A DNA stretch of 64,000 nt from S5-327 sp965116015 (GCA_965116015.1 OZ220477.1:248001-312000); one strand, 5' to 3'. Shown: positions 35,001 to 42,920, counted from the stretch's first letter. Notes: generated by a model from the letters alone, not told the origin. Made by a program: numbers and translations.

Positions 35001-36590
35001 GATGGTTGTCCACGCTTCCCATGAGTTGTTGCCCTTGCGCTGGCGGAGTTGGTAGCTGGTGATTGAGGGGTCGTTCATCAGGAACCAGGCGAGGGTAGCT
35101 TGCTCGTCGCCGGGGGTGGCCATGAGGCCGGTGGGGGCGACGGGGGGGCTGCTGGATGGGATGACGGTTTGGGCAGCGGGGGCGGCGCCGTATCCGGCGG
35201 GGTTGACGGCGCGGACCTGGAAGGAGTAGGGGGAGTCGTTGACGAGGCTGGTGATTTCGTGGGAGGTGGTGTCTTTGTCGGAGTTGGGGATGTCTGTCCA
35301 GTCGCCGTAGGTTCGTCCGCCTCTTTTGTGGCGGTACTGCCAGCGGGTGATGGTGTCGTTGTCTGGGTCGGTCCAGGCGAGGGTTGCTTTGGCGATGCCG
35401 GCTGTGGCGGAGAAGCCGGCAGGGGCGGCGGGGGTTCCGGGGGGGACGGGGGCTGAAGCGGAGGGGGTGAAGGTTACTTCGTTTGAGTTGTTCGCGTTGG
35501 TGACGATGTTGGGAGCCAGGGTGAGTCGAACTTTGTACTCTGAGCCGTTAGTGAGGCCGGTTATCGTGTGCGTTCTGCGGTTGTAGCAGCCGCCGGTCGA
35601 GTGGTCTCCGCATATGAGGGCGTCGCTGTCCTGGGTTCCGTCTGGGTGGGTGAGTCTGTACCACCATCTTTTGAAGGAGCTAGGGTTGTGGAAGAAGGGG
35701 CCGGTGAGCTTCCAGTTGAGGGTTGCTTGCGCGTTGCCTGCGGTTACGAAGAGGGTCATTGAGGGGGCAGTTGGGGTAGCGGTTGCTTCTGGGGAGGGTG
35801 ATCCGCTGCCCTGGGAGTTGACAGCGCGGATCTTGAAGGCTTGGGCGATGGCGGCGCCGAGGCCGGTAATCTCGGCGGAGGTTGTGTCTTTGTGGGAGTT
35901 GGGGATCTCGGCCCAGTCGCCGTAGTTGGCGGCGCCTGTTTTCTGCTGGTATTCGTAGTAGTCGATGTGGTTGTCGTTGGGGTTGGTCCAGGCGAGGGTT
36001 ACTTTGCTTTGGCCGGCGGTGGCGGTGAAGCCTGTGGGGGCGGCGGGGGTTGCGGTTGGGCCGTCGTCGTCGTCGACGATGGTGATGGTTGGCGTCGCGG
36101 CGAAGGTCCAGCTGTTGTCGACCTCTCCGTTGGTGAATGCGTTAACTACCAGTTCGATGTCTTCGTTTTCTTCGTGGCGTGTATCGCCGACGATTCCGAT
36201 GGATTGGCGCTGGGTAGTTTGTCCCACGGGGATGTCCGGCTCGTCTTCCACCAGGTAGCACCAGTCGCGAGGTTCGGAAGGTATGTCGGCGCAGGTGTCT
36301 TCGAAGTCGTGATCCAGGTCAAACGAGGAGATGCCAAAATGGACGGCGACGCCGACGCTGAAGTTGGCTGGGGCTGGCTCTCCGAGGGTGATGGTGAAGG
36401 TGACGAGTTTGATGCCGTAATCGCCTTCGGTGATGCGGGTTTTGTCTGCGGTGATGGTGATGGTGCGGTTGCTGGTTTGGGCTTGGGCGGTTGGGGGTAG
36501 GAGGATGATGATGGCGGCGAGGAGGGCGAGGGCGAGGGGGGCGATCTGGAGGGGTTTGGCGGTTGCGCAGCGTTGGAGGAGGGGTTTCAT
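32046..36590 (-). CDS. Giant membrane-anchored surface protein with Calx-beta and fibronectin-III domains and Thr-Pro stalks
   Basis: 1514 residues from ATG 36590 (MKPLLQRC). Signal peptide IAPLALALLAAIIILLPPTA, then a Calx-beta-like domain (TITADKTRITEGDYGIK to TITIVDDDDGP), about four fibronectin-III-like domains (for example KVTLAWTNPNDNHIDYYEYQ and ATLAWTDPDNDTITRWQYRH), a Thr-Pro-Asp stalk, another FN3 (RVTLSWTNPNDPSISSYQYQ), a second Calx-beta unit ending TITIVDDDDETP, an unassigned domain (residues about 1060-1260), a second Pro/Ala/Thr stalk with one TITR cassette, and a C-terminal membrane helix PLAVGGIAVILIAAGAYGFY with basic tail. It is a likely adhesin or cell-cell contact protein. 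Confidence 0.8.
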   Translation of the reverse strand: MKPLLQRCATAKPLQIAPLALALLAAIIILLPPTAQAQTSNRTITITADKTRITEGDYGIKLVTFTITLGEPAPANFSVGVAVHFGISSFDLDHDFEDTCADIPSEPRDWCYLVEDEPDIPVGQTTQRQSIGIVGDTRHEENEDIELVVNAFTNGEVDNSWTFAATPTITIVDDDDGPTATPAAPTGFTATAGQSKVTLAWTNPNDNHIDYYEYQQKTGAANYGDWAEIPNSHKDTTSAEITGLGAAIAQAFKIRAVNSQGSGSPSPEATATPTAPSMTLFVTAGNAQATLNWKLTGPFFHNPSSFKRWWYRLTHPDGTQDSDALICGDHSTGGCYNRRTHTITGLTNGSEYKVRLTLAPNIVTNANNSNEVTFTPSASAPVPPGTPAAPAGFSATAGIAKATLAWTDPDNDTITRWQYRHKRGGRTYGDWTDIPNSDKDTTSHEITSLVNDSPYSFQVRAVNPAGYGAAPAAQTVIPSSSPPVAPTGLMATPGDEQATLAWFLMNDPSITSYQLRQRKGNNSWEAWTTIDSSNANTITHTIPNLDNGARYRFQLRAANAAGSGPAAATVEATPIDPSATPTPTDTPTPTPTDTPTPTPTDTPTPTPTDTPTPTPTDTPTPTPTDTPTPTPAPPTNTPTATPTDTPTPTPTDTPTPTSAPPTNTPTATPTDTPTPAPGTTPAPTATPTNTPTATPTPTDTPTATHTPTPTNTPTPAPGTTPAPTDTPTPTDTPTPAPGTTPAPTNTPTPAPGTTPAPTDTPTPTATPTPTATPSATPARPAGFTGTAGYQRVTLSWTNPNDPSISSYQYQQKKGSARWGKWTDIPGSGASTVAHEITGLDNNVNYGFRIRARNSVGNSPNSPSTFKTPGPSKTFTVSPDMDRVAEGDAGRTDVTVTITLNEPAPANFALQFGPSPTSTAARAAACSSPSASADYCASALRIPIAEGERIATFTVSIFGDVTNESNETVVLPASGRISGALATAWSGNALTITIVDDDDETPKANPAATLDLLTATLGRAPADAPPLGDPNDESGDTNALEGWFDARATTPIKADPGETTPRCLAIPAGQTHFTLAFSWGAKDVKANIEFPRDGGGVTGWYNDDAAVNYEYRTAGIYPYRYYQQEGDPEGQWRRTDIFITPASTTAPLTANDFDGNPDATDRMKVTHADLVVVQIKLPGLESGETRSFPVVFKVVAEGIRFVPTTYTIHIKRDCAPPPTPTPTPTATHTPTPTATHTPTPTPTATNTPTPTPTATHTPTPSPTPTPTPTPIPTATHTPIPFPTPTHTPTPDPSATPTPTPDSRVGIGGATITRSPTPTPTPRPALPPTPPPAPTAMPTAAPTAGPTAVPTAMPPTAAPTVAPRPTATPAPRPTATPAPRPTATPAPRPTATPAPRPTATPAPRPTAIPAPRPTATPAPRPTATPAPPPTATPAPRPTATPAPRPTATPAPRPTATPAPTATPTPTPAPTPTLTPIPEDDSGGFSGAAVPLAVGGIAVILIAAGAYGFYLYRQRQT
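35192..35805. repeat. Block nearly identical to 37409-38022
   Basis: This part of the intact surface-protein gene matches the decayed paralogue at a constant offset of 2217 bp without indels over about 610 bp. The 340 bp from 35461 differ by a single base (35612 against 37829 region). Flanking sequence diverges sharply on both sides, which fits gene conversion or recent recombination rather than an old duplication. Confidence 0.8.
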
Positions 36591-36697
36591 CGGCGCGAAT
36601 CTCCCTTGCGGGTTTCTCTGGGATGATAGGGGGCTGTTGGTGCACGATGGCGCGCCGTGGCGGACGCGCACGAGTGTGGTGGGCGCAGACGCGAGGC

Positions 36698-36728
36698 AGT
36701 CTACCCCCCCCCCCCCCCCTATAGTCAA
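36698..36728 (-). promoter_or_regulatory. G-tract promoter B (giant surface protein)
   Basis: Minus strand: TTGACT (36728-36723), ATA, sixteen G residues, TAGACT (36703-36698). The spacer is 19 bp, of which 16 are a G homopolymer; loss of two G would give the optimal 17. It lies 108 bp upstream of the ATG at 36590. The upstream CCCCCTC is shared with promoters A and C. Confidence 0.7.
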
Positions 36729-36770
36729 GAGGGGGACGGGGCGTGTTTGGGGTTTTTGGGGGGCTGATTT

Positions 36771-37976
36771 CTATCTGCGCAGGATGTAGTTGTAGAGGAG
36801 GTAGGCGCCGCCGGCGATCGCGAGGGCGGCTACGACGCCAAGGGTTAGAGGGAGGGCTGCAGGGAATCCGCCCGAGTCGTCTGTGGGCGTGGGGGTTGGG
36901 TTCGGCGCAGGCTCCGGGGTTGGGGTTGCTGTGGGAGCGGGAGTGGGCGTTGCGGTAGGGGTGGGGGCAGGGGTAGGGGTTGCGGTTGCGGTGGGTGTGG
37001 TGGCGGGCGCGGGGGTAGGGGCTGCGGTTGCGGCGGGTATGGGGGTGGGCGCGGGCGCGGGGGTAGGGGCTGCGGTTGCGGTGGGTGTGTGGGCAGGCGC
37101 TGGGGCGCTGGTGGGAGCGGGGGTAGGCGTGTTTGTGTTTGTGGGAGTTGGGGTGTGGGTGTGAGTCGCTGTGGGGGCTGGGGTTGTTCCTGGGGCTGAG
37201 GTGGGAGTGGGGGTAGGCGTTGGGGCGCTGGTGGGAGTTGGGGTGTGGGTGTGAGTCGCTGTGGGGGCTGGGGTTGTTCCTGGGGCTGAGGTGGGAGTGG
37301 GGGTAGGCGTTGGGGCGCTGGTGGGAGTTGGGGTGTGGGTGGGTGTGGGGGTTGGAGTGGGCGCGGCTTCGGTGGGGGTGGCGGTTTGTGCAGTGGGGGC
37401 GGCGCCGTATCCGGCGGGGTTGACGGCGCGGACCTGGAAGGCGTACTCCGCTCCGCCGGTTAGGCAGGTGCTTTCGTGGGAGGCGGTGTCTTTGTCGGAG
37501 GCGAGGATGTCTGTCCAGTCGCCGTAGGTTCGTCCGCCTCTTTTGTGGCGGTACTGCCAGCAGGTGATGGTGTCGTTGCCGGGGTCGGTCCAGGCGAGGG
37601 TTGCTTTGGCGATGCCGGCTGTGGCGGAGAAGCCGGCAGGGGCGGCGGGGGTTCCGGGGGGGATGGGGGCTGAGGCGGAGGGGGTGAAGGTTACTTCGTT
37701 TGAGTTGTTCGCGTTGGTGACGATGTTGGGAGCCAGGGTGAGTCGAACTTTGTACTCTGAGCCGTTAGTGAGGCCGGTTATCGTGTGCGTTCTGCGGTTG
37801 TAGCAGCCGCCGGTCGAGTTGTCTCCGCATATGAGGGCGTCGCTGTCCTGGGTTCCGTCTGGGTGGGTGAGTCTGTACCACCATCTTTTGAAGGAGCTAG
37901 GGTTGTGGAAGAAGGGGCCGGTGAGCTTCCAGTTGAGGGTTGCTTGCGCGTTGCCTGCGGTTACGAAGAGGGTCAT
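36771..37976 (-). CDS. 3' fragment of decayed surface-protein paralogue
   Basis: 401-residue open frame. It begins inside a fibronectin-III domain (LFVTAGNAQATLNWKLTGPF), continues with a second FN3 that is nearly identical to the intact protein, then a Thr-Pro/Ala-Pro stalk and a C-terminal helix LPLTLGVVAALAIAGGAYLL with basic end. It has no signal peptide, and upstream sequence continues the paralogous coding region in another frame after a 1-bp deletion near 38014. If translated from ATG 37976 it would stay in the cytosol, so I regard it as part of a pseudogene. Confidence 0.5.
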   Translation of the reverse strand: MTLFVTAGNAQATLNWKLTGPFFHNPSSFKRWWYRLTHPDGTQDSDALICGDNSTGGCYNRRTHTITGLTNGSEYKVRLTLAPNIVTNANNSNEVTFTPSASAPIPPGTPAAPAGFSATAGIAKATLAWTDPGNDTITCWQYRHKRGGRTYGDWTDILASDKDTASHESTCLTGGAEYAFQVRAVNPAGYGAAPTAQTATPTEAAPTPTPTPTHTPTPTSAPTPTPTPTSAPGTTPAPTATHTHTPTPTSAPTPTPTPTSAPGTTPAPTATHTHTPTPTNTNTPTPAPTSAPAPAHTPTATAAPTPAPAPTPIPAATAAPTPAPATTPTATATPTPAPTPTATPTPAPTATPTPEPAPNPTPTPTDDSGGFPAALPLTLGVVAALAIAGGAYLLYNYILRR

Positions 37977-38022
37977 TGAGGGGGCAGTTGGGGTAGCGGT
38001 TGCTTCTGGGGAGGGGAGCCGC
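37409..38022. repeat. Block nearly identical to 35192-35805
   Basis: Second copy of the near-identical FN3-coding block, in the decayed paralogue. See the partner entry for the extent of identity; divergence starts again at the 1-bp deletion near 38014. Confidence 0.8.
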
Positions 38023-38283
38023 TGCCTTGGGAGTTGACTGCGCGGATCTTGAAGGCGTGTGCGATGGCTGCGCCGAGGCCGGTTATCTCGGCGGAGGTAG
38101 CGCCGCTGTGGGAGTTGGGGATCTCGGTCCAGGAGCCGTAGTTGGCGGCGCCTGTTTTCTGCTGGTATTCGTAGTAGTCGATGTGGTTGTTGTTGGGGTT
38201 GGTCCAGGCGAGGGTTACTTTGCTTTGGCCGGCGGTGGCGGTGAGGCCGATGGGGGTGTCTGGGGGCGCGGAGGGGGTGGGTG

Positions 38284-39876
38284 TTACTCTTGGGTCAGGC
38301 GTGGGAGTGGGCGTGGGAGGGGGGGGGGGGGGGTGTTGGGGGTTGCGGTTTTCTCTGCGGTTGCGGCTCCGTATCCGGCGGTGTTGAGGGCGCGGAGTTG
38401 GAAGGTGTACTCGGCTCCGTTGGTGAGGTCGGGGATCTGGTAGCTTGTCGTCCTCTCGTTGGAGTTGAGGATAATGTCCAGATTCCGTAGGAGCGTCCGC
38501 CCCGCTTGTGGCGGTACTGCCGTCGGGTGATGGTTTCGTCGGTGGCGCGTGTTCAGCTGAGGGTTGCGCTGCCGTTGCCTGGGGCGACGGTGAAGCCGGC
38601 AGGGGCGGCGGGGGTTCCGGGGGGGGACGGGGTCGCTTGCCGAGGGGGTGAAGGTCACCGTGAGCGATCTGTTGGCGTTAAAGGCGAGCGCGTTGGGGCT
38701 TAGCGAGATTTGAGCTCCATACGTTTCGCTGTTGGCGAGGCCGGTTATCGTGTATGACTTTGTGCTGAGGCAATCCGAGCATATCTCCGTAGAGGGGCCC
38801 CATTGTCCGCCCGGCTGCCGGAGGGAGTAGAGCCACTTTCTGACGCCAGTTGGCGCTGTGGGGAAATCGCCGGAGACATCCCAGTTGAGGGTTGCTTGCG
38901 CGTTGCCTGCGGTTGCCCAGAGGTCTATCACGGGGATGGGGGGAGTTGCGGTTACCTCTGGGGAGGGGGAGCCGGCGCCGACGGAGTTTACTGCGCGGAT
39001 CTTGAAGGCGTGGGGGACGCTTGCGGCGAGGCCAGCTATCTCGGCGTCTGTTGTGCCGCTGTGGGAGTTGGGTATCTCGGCCCAGGAGCCGCAGTTGGCG
39101 GCTCCTAGTTTCTGCTGGTATTCGTAGTAGTCGATGGTGGAGTCGTTGGGATTGTCCCAGGCGAGTTGCGCCTCATTGCTGGCGCCGGCTTTGGCGGAGA
39201 AGCCGGTAGGGGCGGCGGGGATTCCGGCGGTTGCGGTGATGGTTCGGGAGGCGGGGCTTTCGCCGTCGGGGTTGACGGAGCGGATCTGGAATCGGTATGG
39301 GGAGCCGTTGTCGAGGCTGGTTATGGTTGTGGCGACGGCTGGGGCGGAGATGTCTGTCCATTCGCCCCATGCTGCGCCGGTTTTGCTGTGGCGCGCCTGG
39401 TATTTGGAGATGGAGTTGTCGAGGGGGTCGTCCCAGGAGAGGGTGATTTGGGAGCGTCCGGGCGCGGCTTTGAGGTTTGCTGGTTGGGATGGGCCGCCGT
39501 CGTCGTCGAGGATGGAGATGGTTAGTTGGTTGGCGGCTTCCCAGGTTCCTGTGAGGGAGGTTACGAAGTAGACGATGTGTTCGTTGGGCTCGTCGGTTGT
39601 GTCGCCGAGGATGCGGAGTTCCCAGGTTTGGGTTTTGGCGTTTGTGCGGGCGCTCAGGGATGAGGTTCTGGGGAAGCAGTAGTCGGAGCCGCCTGCTGGG
39701 CCGCAGCCGCCGCTTCTGAGAGCGGCTGTGGTTTTTTGATGTGACGAGCTGGTCTGCGGATGGTGAATCTGCCGGCGAGGACTGGTTCGCCGTAGTTGGC
39801 GGTGATGGTGATTGAGGTATGGCCGGAGTCGCCCTCTTTCCTTGCGCTTCAGGGGTTGGCGCTGGGGGCGCAGCAT
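38284..39876 (-). CDS. 5' fragment of decayed surface-protein paralogue
   Basis: 530-residue open frame whose first 45 residues (basic, His/Arg-rich) and a stretch near residues 425-470 are out-of-frame reading. Between these, good FN3 and Calx-beta sequence is present, such as QITLSWDDPLDNSISKYQAR and AQLAWDNPNDSTIDYYEYQQ. No signal peptide can be read. It ends past the G15 tract, where the frame is lost. Treated as part of the pseudogene at 36771-39876. Confidence 0.4.
   Translation of the reverse strand: MLRPQRQPLKRKERGRLRPYLNHHHRQLRRTSPRRQIHHPQTSSSHQKTTAALRSGGCGPAGGSDYCFPRTSSLSARTNAKTQTWELRILGDTTDEPNEHIVYFVTSLTGTWEAANQLTISILDDDGGPSQPANLKAAPGRSQITLSWDDPLDNSISKYQARHSKTGAAWGEWTDISAPAVATTITSLDNGSPYRFQIRSVNPDGESPASRTITATAGIPAAPTGFSAKAGASNEAQLAWDNPNDSTIDYYEYQQKLGAANCGSWAEIPNSHSGTTDAEIAGLAASVPHAFKIRAVNSVGAGSPSPEVTATPPIPVIDLWATAGNAQATLNWDVSGDFPTAPTGVRKWLYSLRQPGGQWGPSTEICSDCLSTKSYTITGLANSETYGAQISLSPNALAFNANRSLTVTFTPSASDPVPPRNPRRPCRLHRRPRQRQRNPQLNTRHRRNHHPTAVPPQAGRTLLRNLDIILNSNERTTSYQIPDLTNGAEYTFQLRALNTAGYGAATAEKTATPNTPPPPLPRPLPRLTQE
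38319..38333. repeat. G15 homopolymer inside surface-protein coding sequence
   Basis: Fifteen G residues (C15 on the coding strand, encoding Pro). The reading frame changes here between the two halves of the paralogue, so a change of one or two bases would alter whether the upstream half continues into the Thr-Pro stalk. It is a classic slipped-strand site, and also a likely place for sequencing error. Confidence 0.8.
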
Positions 39877-39930
39877 GTTGGGTTTCCGGCGGTTCTGGAG
39901 TCTGCAAGCGGGGAAGAGGGGTTGTTCTCT

Positions 39931-39962
39931 AATCTACCCCCCCCCCCCCCCCCATATGTCAA
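39931..39962 (-). promoter_or_regulatory. G-tract promoter C (decayed paralogue)
   Basis: Minus strand: TTGACA (39962-39957), TAT, seventeen G residues, TAGATT (39936-39931). The spacer is 20 bp. The layout and upstream CCCTC match promoters A and B. It sits about 60 bp before the first ATG of the decayed gene. Confidence 0.65.
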
Positions 39963-40078
39963 GAGGGAGGCTGTGGGATTTCGGGGGGAATTTTGGGGGC
40001 TGCTCTGTTGCTGTTTGTTGGGGGCGGGGGCTGTACGGAGGGCTTTGCGTTTGCGGGCAGGCGCTGCGCTCTAACCCG

Positions 40079-40084
40079 TATACT
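40079..40084 (+). promoter_or_regulatory. Candidate TATACT -10 box for the MFS gene
   Basis: TATACT about 70 bp before the preferred start at 40152. No clear -35 hexamer at the usual spacing. If transcription starts near 40091, the far upstream ATG at 39993 cannot be the start. Confidence 0.4.
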
Positions 40085-40151
40085 GCGCGGGAGTGAGCGG
40101 GGTTTGGCGGCGTTGTCTTCTTCATCATCTTCTTCACAGGGGGGTTCCCGG

Positions 40152-41405
40152 GTGTTCTACGGCTGGTATGTCGTTGGGGCGTTGTTTTTCATGGTGTTTG
40201 TTTCGGCGGGGTTCCGGCAGAGCTACGGGCTTTTTCTGCCGGAGTGGGAGGCGCATTTCGGGGAGTCGACGCTTTTCTTCTCGCTGGTTGCTTCGGGGGG
40301 TTGGGTTGTGAACGGGATCGCTCAGCCGGTGGTGGGTTCGCTGGCGGACAGGCATGGGCCGCGGTTGACGATGGGGCTGAGCGTGGGGGTTCTGGGGGGG
40401 AGCGCGCTGGCGATTGCGCTGGCTCCGAGCGTGTGGGCGCTGGGGTTTTTCTATGTTGTTCTGGCGTCGTTCGCGCTGGCGGGTGCGCAGTTCACGCCGG
40501 TGACGCCGCTGGTTGCACGGTGGTTCGCGCGGAGCCGGGGGAAGGCGTTGAGCGTGCTGACGTCGGGGGGTTCGGCGGGGGCGATGTTGTTGATTCCGCT
40601 GGCGGCGTATGTGATGCAGTTGTGGAGCTGGCGGGCGGCGATGGGGGCGATGGCGGGGTTGATGCTGTTGTTTTCGCTGCCGCTTGTGTTGCTGGTTGTG
40701 CGGAATCGTCCGGCGGATCTGGGGTTGGAGCCGGACGGGGATGCGGGGGATGGGGGGTCGCGTCGGGGGTTTCTGGCGGATGGTCCGCTGGCGGTGGAGC
40801 GGTGGCGTCAGGCGTATCGGACGGCTCCGATGTGGCAGCTGACGTTTACGTATGTTGTGTGCGGGGTTACGACGGCGATCATATCGGCGCATTTCGTGAA
40901 GTTTGCGAAGGTTGAGGGGATTTCTCCGACGACGGCGGCTCTGGCGTTTGGTTTGTTGAGTTTGATGAATATGTTGGGGGTTCTGGCGATAGGGGCGCTT
41001 TCGGACAGGACGTTGCGGAAGAATGCGCTGGCGCTTATCTATGCGGTGCGGGGGGTTGGTTTTCTTGCGCTGCTTGGGCTGCCGACGTCGACGGGTTTGT
41101 GGGCGTTCGCGGTGGTGGCGGGGAGTTCGTGGCTGGCGACGGTTCCTCCGACGAGCGCGCTGGCGGCTGAGTTCTACGGTATCCGGAATGCTGGGGCGAT
41201 TACGGGGATGCTGACGATGGCGCATATGTTGTCGGGCGCGGCGGCGATCGCGGGGGCGGGGTTCGTGTACGACAGGGTGGGGTCGTACGACAGCGTGTGG
41301 GCGGTGTCGGCGGGGATGCTGGCCGGGGCGTCTATTCTGGCGTGGATGATGCGTGAGCGGGAGCTGTCGGGGCGTTTTCGTCCGATGCGGGCGGCGGAGG
41401 CTTAG
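40152..41405 (+). CDS. Major facilitator superfamily transporter
   Basis: 417 residues from GTG 40152 (VFYGWYVVGALFFMVFVSAG), chosen because AGGGGGG precedes it and the TATACT box lies upstream; the frame is open back to 39993 but codes Ser-rich, unlikely sequence. Twelve hydrophobic helices are seen, with the MFS loop GSLADRHGPRLTMGLSV between helices 2 and 3 and IGALSDRTLRKNAL in the second half. It resembles MFS_1 monocarboxylate-type carriers (OxlT-like). The substrate is unknown. Confidence 0.85.
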   Translation: MFYGWYVVGALFFMVFVSAGFRQSYGLFLPEWEAHFGESTLFFSLVASGGWVVNGIAQPVVGSLADRHGPRLTMGLSVGVLGGSALAIALAPSVWALGFFYVVLASFALAGAQFTPVTPLVARWFARSRGKALSVLTSGGSAGAMLLIPLAAYVMQLWSWRAAMGAMAGLMLLFSLPLVLLVVRNRPADLGLEPDGDAGDGGSRRGFLADGPLAVERWRQAYRTAPMWQLTFTYVVCGVTTAIISAHFVKFAKVEGISPTTAALAFGLLSLMNMLGVLAIGALSDRTLRKNALALIYAVRGVGFLALLGLPTSTGLWAFAVVAGSSWLATVPPTSALAAEFYGIRNAGAITGMLTMAHMLSGAAAIAGAGFVYDRVGSYDSVWAVSAGMLAGASILAWMMRERELSGRFRPMRAAEA

Positions 41406-41407
41406 GG

Positions 41408-41599
41408 GTGCGTTCGAGCGTTCTGGGTCATCATTCGGAGCCGACGGATCCGGAGCTTATCGAGTGGATTGTGCATACGATTGATTCTGTGGCGGGGGAG
41501 GCGTGGTGGGCGATGGTTGTGGGGATCATTGTTGTGGCGGGGGGGATTCCGTTGTCGCTGGCGTATCTGGCTCGTCGTGGGCGGGGGTCGAAGCGTTAG
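41408..41599 (+). CDS. Small single-helix membrane protein after MFS gene
   Basis: 63 residues from GTG 41408, 2 bp after the MFS stop. An acidic N-terminal part (PTDPELIEWIVHTIDSVAGE) precedes one membrane helix (AMVVGIIVVAGGIPLSLAYL) and a basic tail. Its 3' end overlaps the convergent MFS gene by 74 bp. The spacing suggests cotranscription with the upstream carrier. Family unknown. Confidence 0.6.
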   Translation: MRSSVLGHHSEPTDPELIEWIVHTIDSVAGEAWWAMVVGIIVVAGGIPLSLAYLARRGRGSKR

Positions 41600-42920
41600 G
41601 TTCGGTTGGTTCGGTTAGTTCGGTTGGTTTCGTTTGTTTGAGGGGTCGTTTGGCGAGGAGGAAGAGGAAGCCGGCGGCGAATGCTCCGGCGGCGTAGAGG
41701 GAGAGGATGGGGGCGTAGCTGCTCATACGGTCGAACGCGGCTGCGGCGATGAGGGGGCCGAGGGCCATTGCGGGGGTTACGAGCAGGATGGTGAATCCGG
41801 CGATGCTTCCGACGTGGCGTCGTCCGAAGTAGTCGGGCCATGCCTGGGACTGGAGTTGTTGGGATCCGCCGATGACGAGTCCGACGGGCCATGCGGCGGC
41901 GAAGAGCGCGGTTGGGGAGCTTGCGAGGATGTAGAGGGCGATGGCGGCGGCGTAGCTGAATCCCCAGGCGGCGAGGCAGGCGCGGATGCTGAGTCGGGAG
42001 GCGGCGAGTCCCCAGAATGGTCTGCCGAAGAGGGCTCCGAGTCCGAAGAAGGCGAAGGCTGCGGAGGCGAGTCCGAGGGAGAGTCCTTCGTCGATGAAGT
42101 AGGGGACCATGTTGGCGATGATGCCGGTAGCGGGGAATCCTGTGAGGATGAGGGCGAGGACGATGAGCCAGAGGGCGCGGGTTCGGAGGGCTTCGCGGAG
42201 GGTCCAGTTTTCCTCGGGGGGGAGGGTCGGGGCCGGGGCTCGCGGGGGGCGTTCGGGGGTTGGGTTGGGGGCGGTTTGGGGAGGGTCGCCGTCGGGGAGG
42301 AGGGCGTAGTCTTCGGGTCTGCGCCGGATGATGATCCAGAGGAGGGGGGCGAGGATGATGATTTCGACGAGGCCGAGGGCGGCCCATCCGGCGCGCCAGG
42401 AGGTTTGGTTGATGAGGAGGGCGAAGAGGGGGACCATAGTGAAGCCGAATGCTGCGCGTCCTCCGCTGGCCCAGGCGAAGGCTGCGGCTCGGCGCCGGAT
42501 GAACCAGTTGGCGATGGCGGTTCGGGGGCCGATGTTTTCGAGTCCGGCTCGGGCGGCGCCGACGCCGAGGCCGAGGAGGGCGTAGTACTCCCAGGGTGTG
42601 CGGGTGAAGGCGAGGAGGAGTAGGGAGGCTCCTCCGAGGAGCGCGCTGAGGGTCATTCCGAGGCGTGCTCCTCGCTGGTCGAAGAGGGGGCCGAGGACGA
42701 CGCCGAGGGCGGCGGAGACGAATGTGGCGAGGGTGAGGGCTCCGACGAGGGCGGCGCGGCTCCAGTGGAGGCTTTGTTCCATGGGGACGACGAGCAGGCC
42801 GAAGAGGTAGCTGGTGGCTGCTCCGTGGGTGAAGAGGGCGAGGAAGGAGACGGCGACGATCCACCATCCGCGGAATGCGGGGTAGAGCCGGAGGCGACGG
42901 GGCGCGGCAGGGCGTGGCAT
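41526..42920 (-). CDS. Major facilitator superfamily transporter
   Basis: 464 residues from ATG 42920; GTG 42938 is the alternative. Twelve hydrophobic helices are present: FRGWWIVAVSFLALFTHGAA starts helix 1, GPLFDQRGARLGMTLSALLG is the MFS loop, and a charged central linker (residues about 215-240, Pro-rich) separates the halves. The C-terminal tail (KPTELTEPTEPNASTPAH) is low-complexity and encoded by repeated GGTTCGGTT sequence, so its end may be unreliable. It is convergent with, and overlaps, the small gene at 41408. Substrate unknown. Confidence 0.8.
   Translation of the reverse strand: MPRPAAPRRLRLYPAFRGWWIVAVSFLALFTHGAATSYLFGLLVVPMEQSLHWSRAALVGALTLATFVSAALGVVLGPLFDQRGARLGMTLSALLGGASLLLLAFTRTPWEYYALLGLGVGAARAGLENIGPRTAIANWFIRRRAAAFAWASGGRAAFGFTMVPLFALLINQTSWRAGWAALGLVEIIILAPLLWIIIRRRPEDYALLPDGDPPQTAPNPTPERPPRAPAPTLPPEENWTLREALRTRALWLIVLALILTGFPATGIIANMVPYFIDEGLSLGLASAAFAFFGLGALFGRPFWGLAASRLSIRACLAAWGFSYAAAIALYILASSPTALFAAAWPVGLVIGGSQQLQSQAWPDYFGRRHVGSIAGFTILLVTPAMALGPLIAAAAFDRMSSYAPILSLYAAGAFAAGFLFLLAKRPLKQTKPTELTEPTEPNASTPAHDEPDTPATTESPPPQQ

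Larger units (their letters stand above)
36771..39876 (-). pseudogene. Frameshifted, 5'-truncated paralogue of the giant surface protein
   Basis: Read across frames, the segment gives the same architecture as the intact gene: Calx-beta remnant (EGDSGHTSITITANYGEPV and TISILDDDGGP), several FN3 domains, Thr-Pro stalk and anchor helix. Frame is broken near 39735, at a G8 run near 38620, at about 38550, at a G15 run (38319-38333), and by a 1-bp deletion near 38014. The signal peptide is absent: a stop precedes the first Calx-beta residues. It could be a dead gene, a silent recombination donor for the neighbouring locus, or partly an effect of homopolymer sequencing errors. Confidence 0.75.

Noticed and set aside
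39993..40151. Upstream extension of the MFS gene from ATG 39993
   Set aside because: The extra 53 residues are low-complexity, and a TATACT -10 box lies inside them; GTG 40152 starts a normal MFS N-terminus.
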